DNA from: Salinimicrobium sediminilitoris
GTDB taxonomy: Bacteria > Bacteroidota > Bacteroidia > Flavobacteriales > Flavobacteriaceae
DNA length: 64,000 nucleotides
Direction: 5' to 3'
Assembly (NCBI RefSeq): GCF_020866905.1
Contig: NZ_JAIVCC010000016.1
Span: forward strand, 186,001-250,000
Positions 8,015-17,164 of the stretch are shown one piece after another. The notes beneath the pieces were generated by a model that was not told where the DNA came from, did not search any database, and saw only the letters and a program-made list of their open reading frames with translations. The number at the start of each line of letters is the position of its first letter. Positions within the stretch are counted from its first letter, which is position 1. Position numbers and translations under genes: made by a program.

Positions 8015-9484
8015 CTAAGGCTGGGACCTTATTTTCGCCAGCATTTCTTTCCCATTGTCATTGTTGGGATTCATTTCTATGGATTTCTCATAGTTCTCAA
8101 TAGCTTTCTCTTTCTGCCCGTCCATCATATATCCTTCCCCAAGGCTGTCATAGGTATTCCAGGAATCAGGAAATTCAGCTACATTGATCTTAAAGACTTC
8201 AATAGCTTCTTTGGTTTTTCCGTTTTGCAGGAGTCGGTATCCAACCTGGTTCATTTCACCTTCCCGCAGGGCATAAGTGTCATTAGCTTTCAGCTCCTGG
8301 TATTTAGCCAGGCCGGCATTCACCCCTTCGTCCATAAACACTGGAAGTACCTCCATCGCTACAGATTTTTTCGGCATTTCTGCCTCCTCCCCGTGCAGGA
8401 TATTGTTTATGCCAACAGCCATGTCCCTTAACCTGGTGCCGCCGGTATTGTTGAGTAGTACGACCAGATCATCTTCTTCGGGGAAACGAACGATGAGGGT
8501 ATTAAAACCATTGATGCCGCCCCCGTGGGCAACAATTGGTATACTGTCATTCGAATTACCTAAAGGCAAGGCTCCAATGCTCCAGCCGTAGCCGTATTTT
8601 GAATCCCCATCGGGCATTTGAGGAGTGAACATGAGTTTTTTGGATTCTTCGGAAAGTATCTCATTTTCATACAGCGCCCTGTCCCACTTGTAGAGGTCTT
8701 CCACGGTAGAATAAAGGGAACCTGCGGCATAGGGGAGGGACATATCCAAATAAGGTGCATTAACGTAACCATCGCCATTTTTTTCATATCCCGTAGCCCT
8801 GTTCTTAATGATCGTACTATGGTGGTCATAGCCGGTGTCGTTCATGTTGAGTGGATCCAGTATATTTTCCTGCAGCACCTGCTCATAAGATTTGCCTGTC
8901 ACTTCCTCAATAATATGGCCCAGCAGGAAATATCCCGAATTATTGTAAACAAACCGCTCCCCCGGAGTGAATTGCAATGTAGAATCGGAAAATACTTTTA
9001 CAAATTCCTTCGGAGTGCGGGGATCCCGGCTTTCTTCCTCAAAGAAGTTCGGAAAAGAAGTGTAACTGGGAATGCCCGAGCTATGGGTGAGCAGGTGATG
9101 AATGGTCACAACATCGGCTGCAGGTCCTTCATAATCGGGGAGGTAAGTTGAAATGGGCTTATCCAATTCTAGTTTTCCCTGTTCTGCCAACTGCAGGATC
9201 AGGACTGCAGTGAATTGTTTGGTTATGGAACCTATACGGTGTTTTGTTTTTGGGGTGTTAGGAATGTCGTGTTCCATGTTGGCCATTCCATAACCATCGG
9301 AAAAAATGATCTCCCCGTCATCTGCTACCAGAGCAGAGCCGTTGAATTGATCATATTCATGGTATTTGCTTAGCAGGTTTTCGATCTGCTGAGCTTTGTC
9401 CTGCGCAAAAAAGATTCCGGTGCTCAGGAAGAAAACAGCTGCCAGAAGGCCGTTTTTCTGAAGGGTTTGAATTACTTGCTTCAT
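8015..9484 (-). CDS. Serine hydrolase (class C beta-lactamase / AmpC-like) with TPR tail
   Basis: A 489-residue exported protein with a signal peptide ending near GIFFAQ (residue 27). The penicillin-binding-protein-like fold is supported by the S86-I-T-K89 nucleophile motif, a Y-N-N-S motif near residue 180 (YNNSGYFLLG), and an HGG motif (VAHGGGINGF) near residue 320. After residue 400 two TPR-like helix pairs follow (RLLQNGKTKEAIEVFK and LGEGYMMDGQKEKAIENYE). This beta-lactamase plus TPR layout is common in Bacteroidota, where such proteins are usually peptidases or esterases and not proven beta-lactamases. Co-transcribed with the 55-residue gene. Confidence 0.9.
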   Translation of the reverse strand: MKQVIQTLQKNGLLAAVFFLSTGIFFAQDKAQQIENLLSKYHEYDQFNGSALVADDGEIIFSDGYGMANMEHDIPNTPKTKHRIGSITKQFTAVLILQLAEQGKLELDKPISTYLPDYEGPAADVVTIHHLLTHSSGIPSYTSFPNFFEEESRDPRTPKEFVKVFSDSTLQFTPGERFVYNNSGYFLLGHIIEEVTGKSYEQVLQENILDPLNMNDTGYDHHSTIIKNRATGYEKNGDGYVNAPYLDMSLPYAAGSLYSTVEDLYKWDRALYENEILSEESKKLMFTPQMPDGDSKYGYGWSIGALPLGNSNDSIPIVAHGGGINGFNTLIVRFPEEDDLVVLLNNTGGTRLRDMAVGINNILHGEEAEMPKKSVAMEVLPVFMDEGVNAGLAKYQELKANDTYALREGEMNQVGYRLLQNGKTKEAIEVFKINVAEFPDSWNTYDSLGEGYMMDGQKEKAIENYEKSIEMNPNNDNGKEMLAKIRSQP

Positions 9485-9869
9485 AACTATAATGAATAAT
9501 TGGTTATTTGAGAAACCGATCTGGGAGGGAAGTTCTAAGTTAGTTTAAATTTTTAATATCCAGTGGATTGGGAAATTTTCAATTAACTATTAGCAATTAA
9601 CTATGAACAGAAATCATTTGAAGATGTGGTGATTTGAAGATTTGAAAATGAAAAGGACAGGAGTATGAGTAAATAAAGAGTTATCTGTGCACCTGCCCGT
9701 CCGTCAGGCGGGTCTGTGGCCTTTTTCTGTTAATATCTACCAATAAACAATGAACAGGATCTATTTACGGCCTTTGCGGGAAATTTTTATAGTACATCAT
9801 GAGATTTCCCGGTCGCGAAAAGGCTCCTTCGAAATGACAAAGAAATAAAAGATCGGCCGGTCCCAAGGT
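9485..9869. repeat. Composite intergenic repeat block 4
   Basis: Non-coding. It holds an AATTAACTATTAGCAATTAAC module near 9573-9605, a GTGGTGATTTGAAGATTTGAAAATGAA module near 9625-9652, a CACCTGCCCGTCCGTCAGGCGGGT module near 9690-9713, a CCTTTGCGGGAAATTTTTATAG module and the core TCATGAGATTTCCCGGTCGC...TTCGAAATGACA at about 9797-9839. The module order resembles blocks 1 to 3. Confidence 0.65.
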
Positions 9870-10214
9870 TTAGAAAACTTCAAAATGCCTCAGCAGAACC
9901 AAAGCTACTCCCAATAAATAAATAGAAGTAAAAATTTCCTTGTTGTACTTTGCCAGCCACTCGGGTAAAAAGATGTCGAAATTTGCCTTTTCTGAATCTG
10001 AATATCTCCTGGCTATAACCGTTAGCGGACAAAACATTTTGAACAGGAGCAGCACCAGCCCTTCAACAATGATCAAACCAATGGAGATCCAGGTAAAAGT
10101 GGTGAGCTTATTTGCAAGACCCGAATAAACGATATAGAAAATGATGGTCACAAAAAATGCCCACACCAAGGTGTGCAGGAGTTTTATCGCCAGGAGCTTT
10201 TTATCCATTTCCAT
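9870..10214 (-). CDS. Small membrane protein (DUF2784-like)
   Basis: A 114-residue protein with three or four membrane helices (about 8-30, 36-60 and 92-110) and a conserved-looking CPLTVIARRYSD segment between the second and third, then FDIFLPEWLAKYNK. The CPLT...R pattern resembles small membrane proteins of the DUF2784 type, but I am not certain of the family. No partner gene close by. Confidence 0.7.
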   Translation of the reverse strand: MEMDKKLLAIKLLHTLVWAFFVTIIFYIVYSGLANKLTTFTWISIGLIIVEGLVLLLFKMFCPLTVIARRYSDSEKANFDIFLPEWLAKYNKEIFTSIYLLGVALVLLRHFEVF

Positions 10215-10347
10215 AGCTCATGATGTAAAGAGGCAACCGGTTCTAAGTTAAGCAATAAAGCCTTTATTTAAGTTTTTACTGAAAAGAATTCCGGTTCCCA
10301 AACAGGTCCCAAAAAAGGCATTTTGCGCCCCTTTCTCCGCAGCAGCC

Positions 10348-10549
10348 ATGGAGAAGAAGTTTTTACCTGCTAATCTTTCTGGGACTTGCCGGGCTACTGC
10401 TATATGCTATAACTGCAGCCTATTTTGAACCGGCCTCTCTTTTTCCTGTGACTATGGAATGGTTTGCTTATTTATGTCTTTTCTATCTTTTACTTCTCGC
10501 TGTCATCATTTTATTTCCAATTCAACGGGGAGAGGGCACAGAGTCCTGA
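10348..10549 (+). pseudogene. Frameshifted small membrane protein
   Basis: The ATG at 10348 opens M-E-K-K-F but the frame soon stops. The next frame carries a convincing 60-residue two-helix membrane protein (YLLIFLGLAGLLLYAITAAY, then WFAYLCLFYLLLLAVIILF) ending at TGA 10547-10549, but has no start codon. Removing one T from the TTTTT run at 10360-10364 joins the two into a 66-residue protein. Either a sequencing error or a true one-base frameshift in a homopolymer. It sits directly upstream of the nrf promoter on the same strand. Family unknown. Confidence 0.5.
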
Positions 10550-10642
10550 GAAAATAAGCCACTCCAAAGAAATTAAGCGAACTTCAGTCTATGGGATTTT
10601 CTAAAAATAATTTCCAGTTTGTCAGGATTTTCAGTTCTAATC

Positions 10643-10685
10643 TGATAATTATCATATTTTAAAAAGCATCGGGAGGGTATTTTTA
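10643..10685 (+). promoter_or_regulatory. FNR/CRP-like operator and -7 box of nrfH
   Basis: TGATAATTATCA (10643-10654) is a perfect dyad matching the FNR-type half-sites TGAT-N4-ATCA. After exactly 23 nt comes TATTTTTA (10678-10685), five of six positions of the Bacteroidota -7 box TAnnTTTG. The dyad centre is about 41 bases upstream of the start expected from that -7 box, the classic position of a class II activator. The same layout precedes the MFS gene and pflB. Confidence 0.75.
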
Positions 10686-10703
10686 CACCACAAATAGTAG
10701 GTT

Positions 10704-11366
10704 ATGACAAAGCCTTCCAAAAAGAAGCCCTTTTTCCGTCGTCTTCTGCCTCCCAAAAAATGGGGGCTTGCTGCGGCGATATCCATGGGGGCATTTCTGG
10801 GTCTCGGATTTTACGTTTTAAAACTCAGTAACGCTACTTCTTATCTCTCCGATGATCCTAAAGCCTGTATCAATTGTCACGTCATGACACCTCAATATCT
10901 AACCTGGAACAAAAGTTCTCATAGAGAGGTAGCAAGTTGTAACGATTGTCATGTGCCTCAGGATAATGTTTTCAATTCGTATTACTTTAAAGCAATGGAT
11001 GGTCTTTATCATTCCACCATTTTTACATTACGGGCAGAACCTGAAGTGATTAAGGCGCGGGAGCCATCTGTAGAAGTAATACAGAACAACTGTATTCGCT
11101 GCCATGATGCCCGTATCACAGATCCTAAACTCACGGCTACCGTTGTAGATCATGAGGTACATAGAACAGACCGCACTTGCTGGGAATGCCACCGGGAAGT
11201 ACCTCACGGAAGGGTGAAAAGTCTATCGGCAGTGGGATATCAAATAGAACCTGTTGAAATGCATGTGCCCGAAGACCGCGATGTCATTCCTTCCTGGTTA
11301 AAGGATTATATAGCCGAAGACAAAGAAAAAGATACTGTTTCGACAGTTCAACCAACAAATCCATAA
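10704..11366 (+). CDS. nrfH: Cytochrome c nitrite reductase small subunit NrfH
   Basis: A 220-residue NapC/NirT-family tetrahaem cytochrome. One N-terminal membrane anchor (about 20-40) is followed by a periplasmic part with four CxxCH haem sites: CINCH 55-59, CNDCH 79-83, CIRCH 130-134 and CWECH 159-163. It takes electrons from menaquinol and passes them to NrfA. The gene lies 42 bases upstream of nrfA, the standard Bacteroidota nrfHA order. The C-terminal tail is long and acidic. Expression is probably anaerobically controlled through the upstream FNR-like dyad. Confidence 0.96.
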   Translation: MTKPSKKKPFFRRLLPPKKWGLAAAISMGAFLGLGFYVLKLSNATSYLSDDPKACINCHVMTPQYLTWNKSSHREVASCNDCHVPQDNVFNSYYFKAMDGLYHSTIFTLRAEPEVIKAREPSVEVIQNNCIRCHDARITDPKLTATVVDHEVHRTDRTCWECHREVPHGRVKSLSAVGYQIEPVEMHVPEDRDVIPSWLKDYIAEDKEKDTVSTVQPTNP

Positions 11367-11408
11367 AAACAATAAACGTCTGCACAACCTGATACTAACC
11401 ATAGAATT

Positions 11409-12905
11409 ATGAAAAACTGGATCATTTTTATAGTAACCGTAATAGCTGTATTTCTGCTGGCGCTGCTGGCCTATACGATCATGGACCGGAGAGCCGAAGC
11501 CCGCTTTGCCTATCAGCCCAAGGTAGAGATAGAAGGTATAGAGCCAAGGGATTCTGTTTGGGGTCTTAACTACCCGAGACAATACCAATCCTATAAAAAA
11601 ACTGCCGACACCACTTTTAAAGGACTTTACAGTACCAGCGGTTTTGCCGATGTTCTCGATGCCCAACCCGAATTGGTGATCTTATGGGCAGGATATGGTT
11701 TTAGTAAGGATTACAACCAGCCAAGAGGTCACGCGCATGCCCTGACTGATATTAGAGCTACTGCAAGGATTGGCTCCCCATGGGAAAAAGGAGAAGGCCC
11801 CATGCCCAGCACCTGTTGGACCTGTAAAAGTACAGATGTGCCAAGACTTATGGATGAAATAGGAGTGACTGAGTTTTACAGCCATAAATTATCTGATTTT
11901 GGAAGTGAAATGATCAATCCTATTGGGTGTGCAGACTGCCATGACAGCCAGACTATGAACCTCACTATCACCCGCCCGGCTCTTGTTGAGGCTTTTGAGG
12001 CCATGAACAAGAATATAAGTGATGTCTCCCACCAGGAAATGCGTTCCCTGGTTTGTGCCCAATGCCATGTGGAGTATTATTTTGCTAAAGACTTACCCGG
12101 TAAGGAAGGGGCGGCTTACCTCAAATTCCCATGGGAAGGCGGTTTAACCGTGGAAGCCATGGAAGAATATTATGATAATATCGATTTTGCAGACTGGGTG
12201 CATCCCTTGAGCAAAACACCTATGATAAAGGCGCAGCACCCCGATTATGAGATCTTCTCCATGGGCGTGCATGCCAAAAGGGGAGTATCATGTGCAGATT
12301 GTCACATGCCATACAAAACCGAAGGCGGACAAAAATTTACCGATCACCATATAGGTTCTCCTCTCTCAAATGTTGAAAATTCCTGCTTTGTATGTCACAG
12401 GGAGAAAAAAGAAGATTTGGTGAACGACGTTTATGAGCGGCAACGTAAGATCAAAGAAGGCACCGGATATTTACAAAAGCAGCTTGCACAGGCGCATATC
12501 GAAGCAAAAAAAGCCTGGGAGCTGGGAGCTACAGAAGCTCAAATGGAAGATATTCTGCTTAAAATAAGACATGCCCAATGGCGCTGGGACTTTTCTGTAG
12601 CCTCTCATGGAGCAGCTTTCCATGCGCCGCTTGAAACCAGCAGGATAGTAACTTCTGCTACCGGAAAAATTCAGGAAGCCCGTATCGCACTTACCCGTCT
12701 TTTGGCTGAATTAGGGCAAATTGAACCAGTGGAAATGCCCAACTTGAATGATAAGGACGTGCTGCAAAAATATATTGGACTTGATATGCCAGAAGAACTG
12801 GAAACAAAAGAAAAGTTTCTTGAGGAGGTAATTCCTCACTGGATAAAAGAAGGTAAAGAAAGGGAAGCAAGAACCCTTTCAGTTAAAAAAGTGAGCAGTA
12901 GATAA
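11409..12905 (+). CDS. nrfA: Cytochrome c nitrite reductase catalytic subunit NrfA
   Basis: A 498-residue pentahaem periplasmic enzyme that reduces nitrite to ammonium with six electrons (nitrite ammonification). An N-terminal signal anchor (about 5-24) is followed by the special catalytic haem site CWTCK 136-140 with lysine as ligand, and four CxxCH sites: CADCH 174-178, CAQCH 216-220, CADCH 295-299 and CFVCH 326-330. The CAQCHVEYYF segment carries the Arg/Tyr/His-type active-site region of the family. The length is normal. It depends on the cytochrome c synthase encoded next door, although a strong terminator separates the two. Confidence 0.97.
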   Translation: MKNWIIFIVTVIAVFLLALLAYTIMDRRAEARFAYQPKVEIEGIEPRDSVWGLNYPRQYQSYKKTADTTFKGLYSTSGFADVLDAQPELVILWAGYGFSKDYNQPRGHAHALTDIRATARIGSPWEKGEGPMPSTCWTCKSTDVPRLMDEIGVTEFYSHKLSDFGSEMINPIGCADCHDSQTMNLTITRPALVEAFEAMNKNISDVSHQEMRSLVCAQCHVEYYFAKDLPGKEGAAYLKFPWEGGLTVEAMEEYYDNIDFADWVHPLSKTPMIKAQHPDYEIFSMGVHAKRGVSCADCHMPYKTEGGQKFTDHHIGSPLSNVENSCFVCHREKKEDLVNDVYERQRKIKEGTGYLQKQLAQAHIEAKKAWELGATEAQMEDILLKIRHAQWRWDFSVASHGAAFHAPLETSRIVTSATGKIQEARIALTRLLAELGQIEPVEMPNLNDKDVLQKYIGLDMPEELETKEKFLEEVIPHWIKEGKEREARTLSVKKVSSR

Positions 12906-12925
12906 TTAGAAAGTTTGTAGTTGCC

Positions 12926-12974
12926 GGCCGGCCTGAAAATAACAGTTACCGGAATTTTCAGGCTGGCCTTTTTT
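12926..12974 (+). terminator. Strong terminator after nrfA
   Basis: A 15-bp stem (12926-12940 with 12954-12968, one G-T pair, arm GGCCGGCCTGAAAAT), a 13-base loop and then six T. It lies 20 bases past nrfA and 58 bases before the ccsBA start, so it should end or attenuate the nrfHA message. Confidence 0.9.
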
Positions 12975-13032
12975 ATATAAAAAATTGAGGGCAGTACTGC
13001 TGCCAGAGGTGTCAAGGTTAAAATTGATCAAA

Positions 13033-16000
13033 ATGAAATTAGGTAGAATCTTATTGTCCACTAAAGTGTCTTTTTTACTCATAATTGCATTTGCAGGAGC
13101 TATGGCAGTTGCCACTTTTATTGAAAATGATCACGGTACAGCCGTTGCCAGGGAGTTGATTTACGAGGCATGGTGGTTTGAAGTGATAATGGTGTGGCTG
13201 GCAGTAAATTTTTTAGCCCATATTGGGAAGTACAAATTGTTCTCAAAAAAGCGCTGGCCCCTGGGTCTTTTTCATATTGCGTTTGTGCTTATGATCCTGG
13301 GAGCCGGAGTTACCAGGTACTTTAGCAATGAAGGGATTATTCATATTAGGGAAGGAGAAACAAAGAACACTTACTATTCGGCAGATAAATTTTTGCAGCT
13401 TAGTGATGACTGGGTAGGAGAAGGAAACTTACGGTTTGAAAAGCCGCTTGAGATAAGCTCTTATGAATTTGAGCCCCAGGAAGTGGTCGTTAATTTAAAT
13501 GAGAAGATTTTCACCGTCTCCCTTGACAGGTATGTTCAAGGAGCCCGGGGAGAATACCTGCCGGGAAAAGATACTCTTGTGGATATTGCGATGGCCTTTG
13601 GGGCAGATCGTGAAGATCATCTCCTGCCAATGGGGGAAGATCTCCCGTTTGGTAAAATGAAACTGTCCACAACCAAAGAGGGAACAGGAAATATTAAGGT
13701 GTATAAGGAAGATGGAAAATGGATGATCTCAAGTGACAGGAATATGCATGTGGTCGAGATGACAACCCAGGCAATGGGTGTGTTAAAAGCCGGGGAGATT
13801 TCTCCGTTACAGGTAAGAAATCTTTACCAGGCCGATAGCTCTGCTTTTCTTGTAAAAGGGGTTTATGAAGGTAAGCAACTAGTTTATTTTGCTGAAGAAG
13901 ACGAAGAAATTGCCAAAGAACTGCCTACCATGCTAAGGCTAAAGGTAACCAATGCAGAGGGAGAGGAATTATTAAGCACCTACACTCCCATAGTTACAAG
14001 GGATCCCCAGAAACACGTATTCTTTGCAGATGGTAAAAAATATTCCCTTTCATATGGTCCCCGCCAGGAAACTTTACCTTTTGCTTTACAGCTCCGGGAA
14101 TTTCAATTGGAACGCTACCCCGGTAGTCAGAGTCCTTCCAGCTATGCCAGTGAACTCCAGGTAATAGATGAGGAAGCCAGTTTCCCATACAGGGTTTTTA
14201 TGAATAATGTTCTCGACCATAAAGGCTATCGTTTTTACCAGGCTTCCTATGATACCGATGAAATGGGGACCGTTCTTTCGGTGAGTCAGGATCGGCCCGG
14301 TACTTACATTACCTATTTGTCCTATACGCTGCTTACCATTGGAATGTTCTTCACCTTTTTTGTGAAGGGCAGCAGGTTCAGTATTCTTAACCGCAGGATC
14401 AAAACTATAAATGAAAAGGGTCCAAAAATGCCCGGCGGGATCAAAGTTTCAGAAAAAGGATCTCTAAAGGAAGAGGGTAGAGAGACCTTGCCTAAATTTG
14501 TATTTCCAAAGGCTACCGCTCTCACTTTTCTAGCCCTTCTGCTTTCCCTGTTTATTGGGATGAAGATGTATGGGCATAATGAAGTGCCGAATATACGGGA
14601 GGCTGTAGTTCCGCTTTCCCAGGCACAGGCGTATGGCAATCTTGTTGTTCAGGATCTTGATGGGCGTATGAAACCTCTCAATACCCTCGCTAACGAGATC
14701 ACCAGGAAATTAAGCGGTCGCTCCACCATTAGCATTGATCAACCCGGAGGAGAGATTGAACTTACCGCCGAACAATTTTTACTTGCCGTGCAGCTTGACC
14801 CGGGAAGATTCAGTGCTTTGCCATTGATCAAGGTTGATGAAAAGAAAGGAACCGCCATATTTGAAGCTATAGGACATGCGCCGGTAAGCAGTGTGAGTTT
14901 TCAGGAATTGATCGACCCAGATGGAAATTATCTTCTGCAGGGTTTGGTAGAGGAAGCCAACAGACTCAAACCTTCAGAAAGAAACGAAGCGCATAAAGAA
15001 CTTTTGAAAGTAGATGAGCGGTTCAATATCTTCTATGCGATCTTAAGAGGTGACTTTTTAAAGCTCTTTCCAAACCGGTTGGATGAGAATAATACCTGGT
15101 TTACTGCTAACCAGCATAACATGGGATTTGATGAAGAGGATGCACTCTTCGTGAAAAGCATCACCCCTCTTTATTTATCGGCACTTAATAAAGGTATTGC
15201 AACAGGTAACTATGCAGAGGCTAACGAAGTGCTGTCTTATATAGAACTGTTTCAGGAAAAAGCCGGGGCAGAGGTGCATCCCGGAGAAGAAAGGCTGCAG
15301 ACAGAAATTATTTATAATAAACTTAATCTTGGAAACAGGCTGTTTGGGATCTTTTGGATCTTGGGGGCAGTAATGCTGGTGCTGGCAATTATTAAGTTGT
15401 TTTCACAACCAAAATGGTTACGCTATTCCTGGATTGCAGGTCTTGCAGTTGCATGGGCAGGATTGGCACTCTTTACAATCCACCTTGGATTGCGATGGTA
15501 TATCGCGGGACGCGCTCCCTGGAGTGATGGTTTCGAAATGCTGGTTTTTGTGGCCTGGTGTATTCTCCTCTTCGGATTAGTATTTGAGAAAAAATCACAT
15601 TTTACAGTACCTCTGGGGATCCTCTTTTCCGGAACCTTACTTTTCGTTGCCTTTCTTGACTGGCTAAATCCCGAGATCACTAATCTTATGCCGGTACTTC
15701 ATTCTTACTGGCTTAAAATACATGTAGCAGTTATTGTAAGTGGATATGCACCGCTTGCCCTTGCTGCCCTGCTGGCTCTGCTGAGTTTAATACTGCTGAT
15801 ATTTAAACCCTTAAAACCTTCAGCAAAATGGTGGAAGAGCATGCAGGAGCTTAGCATGGTTAACGAGATGTCTATCACAATTGGTCTATTTCTTCTGGCT
15901 GTAGGTACCTTTTTAGGCGGGGTATGGGCCAATGAAAGCTGGGGCCGTTACTGGGCATGGGACCCAAAGGAAACCTGGGCCTTAATTTCAATTATGGTCT

Positions 16001-16275
16001 ATGCCTTTGTGCTCCACCTGAGGCTTATTCCTAAACTCAAAAACTCTCTTGTTCTCAACATTGCCAGTTTGTGGGCATTTTCATCTATTCTTATGACCTC
16101 ATTCGGCGTGAATTATTATTTGTCTGGATTGCATTCTTATGCTTCGGGAGATCCTGTTCCAATTCCGGGATGGATCTATTGGATGACCGGGATATTGCTG
16201 GCTATTACTTTTATAGCAATCGTGCGTTATAAAAGAATGTCGAAGCAGGAACAGAAAAACCTGCTGGCAGTATAG
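13033..16275 (+). CDS. ccsBA: Fused ResB/CcsA cytochrome c synthase (System II)
   Basis: A 1080-residue integral membrane protein that exports haem and ligates it to apocytochrome c. The N-terminal third is the ResB/CcsB part (helices near 10-30, 45-60, 75-95, a large periplasmic part and a helix near 435-455). A helix near 505 and a long soluble stretch follow. From about 770 comes the multi-helix CcsA part with the haem-handling tryptophan-rich motif ESWGRYWAWDPKETW near residue 970. Fused CcsBA of about 1000-1100 residues is the usual Bacteroidota form beside nrfHA. I chose the ATG at 13033, directly before the membrane part; an in-frame upstream start at 12985 overlaps the terminator region. 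Confidence 0.94.
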   Translation: MKLGRILLSTKVSFLLIIAFAGAMAVATFIENDHGTAVARELIYEAWWFEVIMVWLAVNFLAHIGKYKLFSKKRWPLGLFHIAFVLMILGAGVTRYFSNEGIIHIREGETKNTYYSADKFLQLSDDWVGEGNLRFEKPLEISSYEFEPQEVVVNLNEKIFTVSLDRYVQGARGEYLPGKDTLVDIAMAFGADREDHLLPMGEDLPFGKMKLSTTKEGTGNIKVYKEDGKWMISSDRNMHVVEMTTQAMGVLKAGEISPLQVRNLYQADSSAFLVKGVYEGKQLVYFAEEDEEIAKELPTMLRLKVTNAEGEELLSTYTPIVTRDPQKHVFFADGKKYSLSYGPRQETLPFALQLREFQLERYPGSQSPSSYASELQVIDEEASFPYRVFMNNVLDHKGYRFYQASYDTDEMGTVLSVSQDRPGTYITYLSYTLLTIGMFFTFFVKGSRFSILNRRIKTINEKGPKMPGGIKVSEKGSLKEEGRETLPKFVFPKATALTFLALLLSLFIGMKMYGHNEVPNIREAVVPLSQAQAYGNLVVQDLDGRMKPLNTLANEITRKLSGRSTISIDQPGGEIELTAEQFLLAVQLDPGRFSALPLIKVDEKKGTAIFEAIGHAPVSSVSFQELIDPDGNYLLQGLVEEANRLKPSERNEAHKELLKVDERFNIFYAILRGDFLKLFPNRLDENNTWFTANQHNMGFDEEDALFVKSITPLYLSALNKGIATGNYAEANEVLSYIELFQEKAGAEVHPGEERLQTEIIYNKLNLGNRLFGIFWILGAVMLVLAIIKLFSQPKWLRYSWIAGLAVAWAGLALFTIHLGLRWYIAGRAPWSDGFEMLVFVAWCILLFGLVFEKKSHFTVPLGILFSGTLLFVAFLDWLNPEITNLMPVLHSYWLKIHVAVIVSGYAPLALAALLALLSLILLIFKPLKPSAKWWKSMQELSMVNEMSITIGLFLLAVGTFLGGVWANESWGRYWAWDPKETWALISIMVYAFVLHLRLIPKLKNSLVLNIASLWAFSSILMTSFGVNYYLSGLHSYASGDPVPIPGWIYWMTGILLAITFIAIVRYKRMSKQEQKNLLAV

Positions 16276-16295
16276 ATAAGTTGATTTTAAACAAG

Positions 16296-16320
16296 AAAAA
16301 CCTTCCCTTGGGAGGTTTTT
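16296..16320 (+). terminator. Terminator after ccsBA
   Basis: AAAAACCTTCCC paired with GGGAGGTTTTT with a one-base bulge and a two-base turn, followed by CTTTTT. Lies 20 bases past the stop codon. Confidence 0.7.
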
Positions 16321-16590
16321 CTTTTTGCCTCCCATTCAAATTTTAAATTTGGAGCCAATCTTGTTTTTTTCTGAAAATGTTTCTCCCTAATTCCAATAAT
16401 CTAAGAAATAAGAGCACGAAGAAAAGATTGAGAAAATGTCATTTCGAAGGATCTTTTTCGCGACTGAGAAATCTCATGATGGTTAACCTGTTATCATTTT
16501 CACCGGGGATCCTGGAATTTATTTACCAGATTTCTCGAAGAGTTGGCTGTTTATTTTTTTCTGCCTACTAACTGCCCACTGCCCACTTTT
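16321..16590. repeat. Composite intergenic repeat block 5
   Basis: Carries the core element in reverse orientation (AATGTCATTTCGAAGGATCTTTTTCGCGACTGAGAAATCTCATGATG at about 16435-16481), preceded by an AAGAGCACGAAGAAA module also found in block 6. No gene is seen. Confidence 0.65.
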
Positions 16591-16986
16591 TTACATGCTT
16601 CCCATCACCAACAGGAAGAATAACAAGGCAATCCCCACGGAAATTAAAGTAGGTTTGATCCAGCTTTTCTTTTTATAAGAAAATTCACTGCCAATGAATT
16701 TGTTCCAGAAGAACTCGTTTAGAATAGCGGCTCCAATAACATTGGCTATGATGGTCATACTTGGAGCAAGGCCAAATACCTGCATGACAAGGCCGGTAGC
16801 GATAAGATAAACAATAGCGAAGATCAATACCCAAAAGGCTTCTTTTGTCTTTCCCAAAATTCTTAGGTTGACGATAAACAGGGCAGCTGCAAAGATCGTG
16901 GAGAAAAGAATAGCAAAGATGAGGATGAGCATTTTTGAATATAATTCGGGTAATTTTTCTTCCCTGTACTCTTCCTGTTCTATCAT
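16591..16986 (-). CDS. Small membrane protein of unknown function
   Basis: A 131-residue protein with an acidic N-terminal tail (MIEQEEYREEKLPE) and four membrane helices (about 20-42, 50-70, 75-90 and 110-130). I do not recognise the family. It faces away from the MFS gene and shares its 178-base upstream region, so the FNR-like dyad at 17088 lies between them; I see no -7 box for this gene at the matching distance. It sits inside the anaerobic gene block but a link is only positional. Confidence 0.7.
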   Translation of the reverse strand: MIEQEEYREEKLPELYSKMLILIFAILFSTIFAAALFIVNLRILGKTKEAFWVLIFAIVYLIATGLVMQVFGLAPSMTIIANVIGAAILNEFFWNKFIGSEFSYKKKSWIKPTLISVGIALLFFLLVMGSM

Positions 16987-17087
16987 TTTAATGTTTTTGG
17001 TTAGCGGGCGTAAATTTACAGGTTTTTCCTTGAAAAGAGGAGAACGGAATTGATTTCAGCAGATATTCTTTAGCATTTGTACCGGGC

Positions 17088-17130
17088 TGACCGCAGTCAT
17101 ATTTTTTTACCGGTGACTGTCATTATTTTG
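17088..17130 (+). promoter_or_regulatory. FNR/CRP-like operator and -7 box of the MFS transporter
   Basis: TGACCGCAGTCA (17088-17099) keeps the TGAY-N4-RTCA half-sites and continues as TATTTTTT, like the nrfH copy. Exactly 23 nt further is TTATTTTG (17123-17130), five of six positions of TAnnTTTG. The ATG follows at 17165. Confidence 0.68.
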
Positions 17131-17164
17131 TTGAATTATTAAATTTCTTATAAAACTTTCTCTC

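Noticed and set aside
8618..9151. 177-codon plus-strand frame opposite the serine hydrolase
   Set aside because: Antisense shadow of a gene with all catalytic motifs; no supporting signals.
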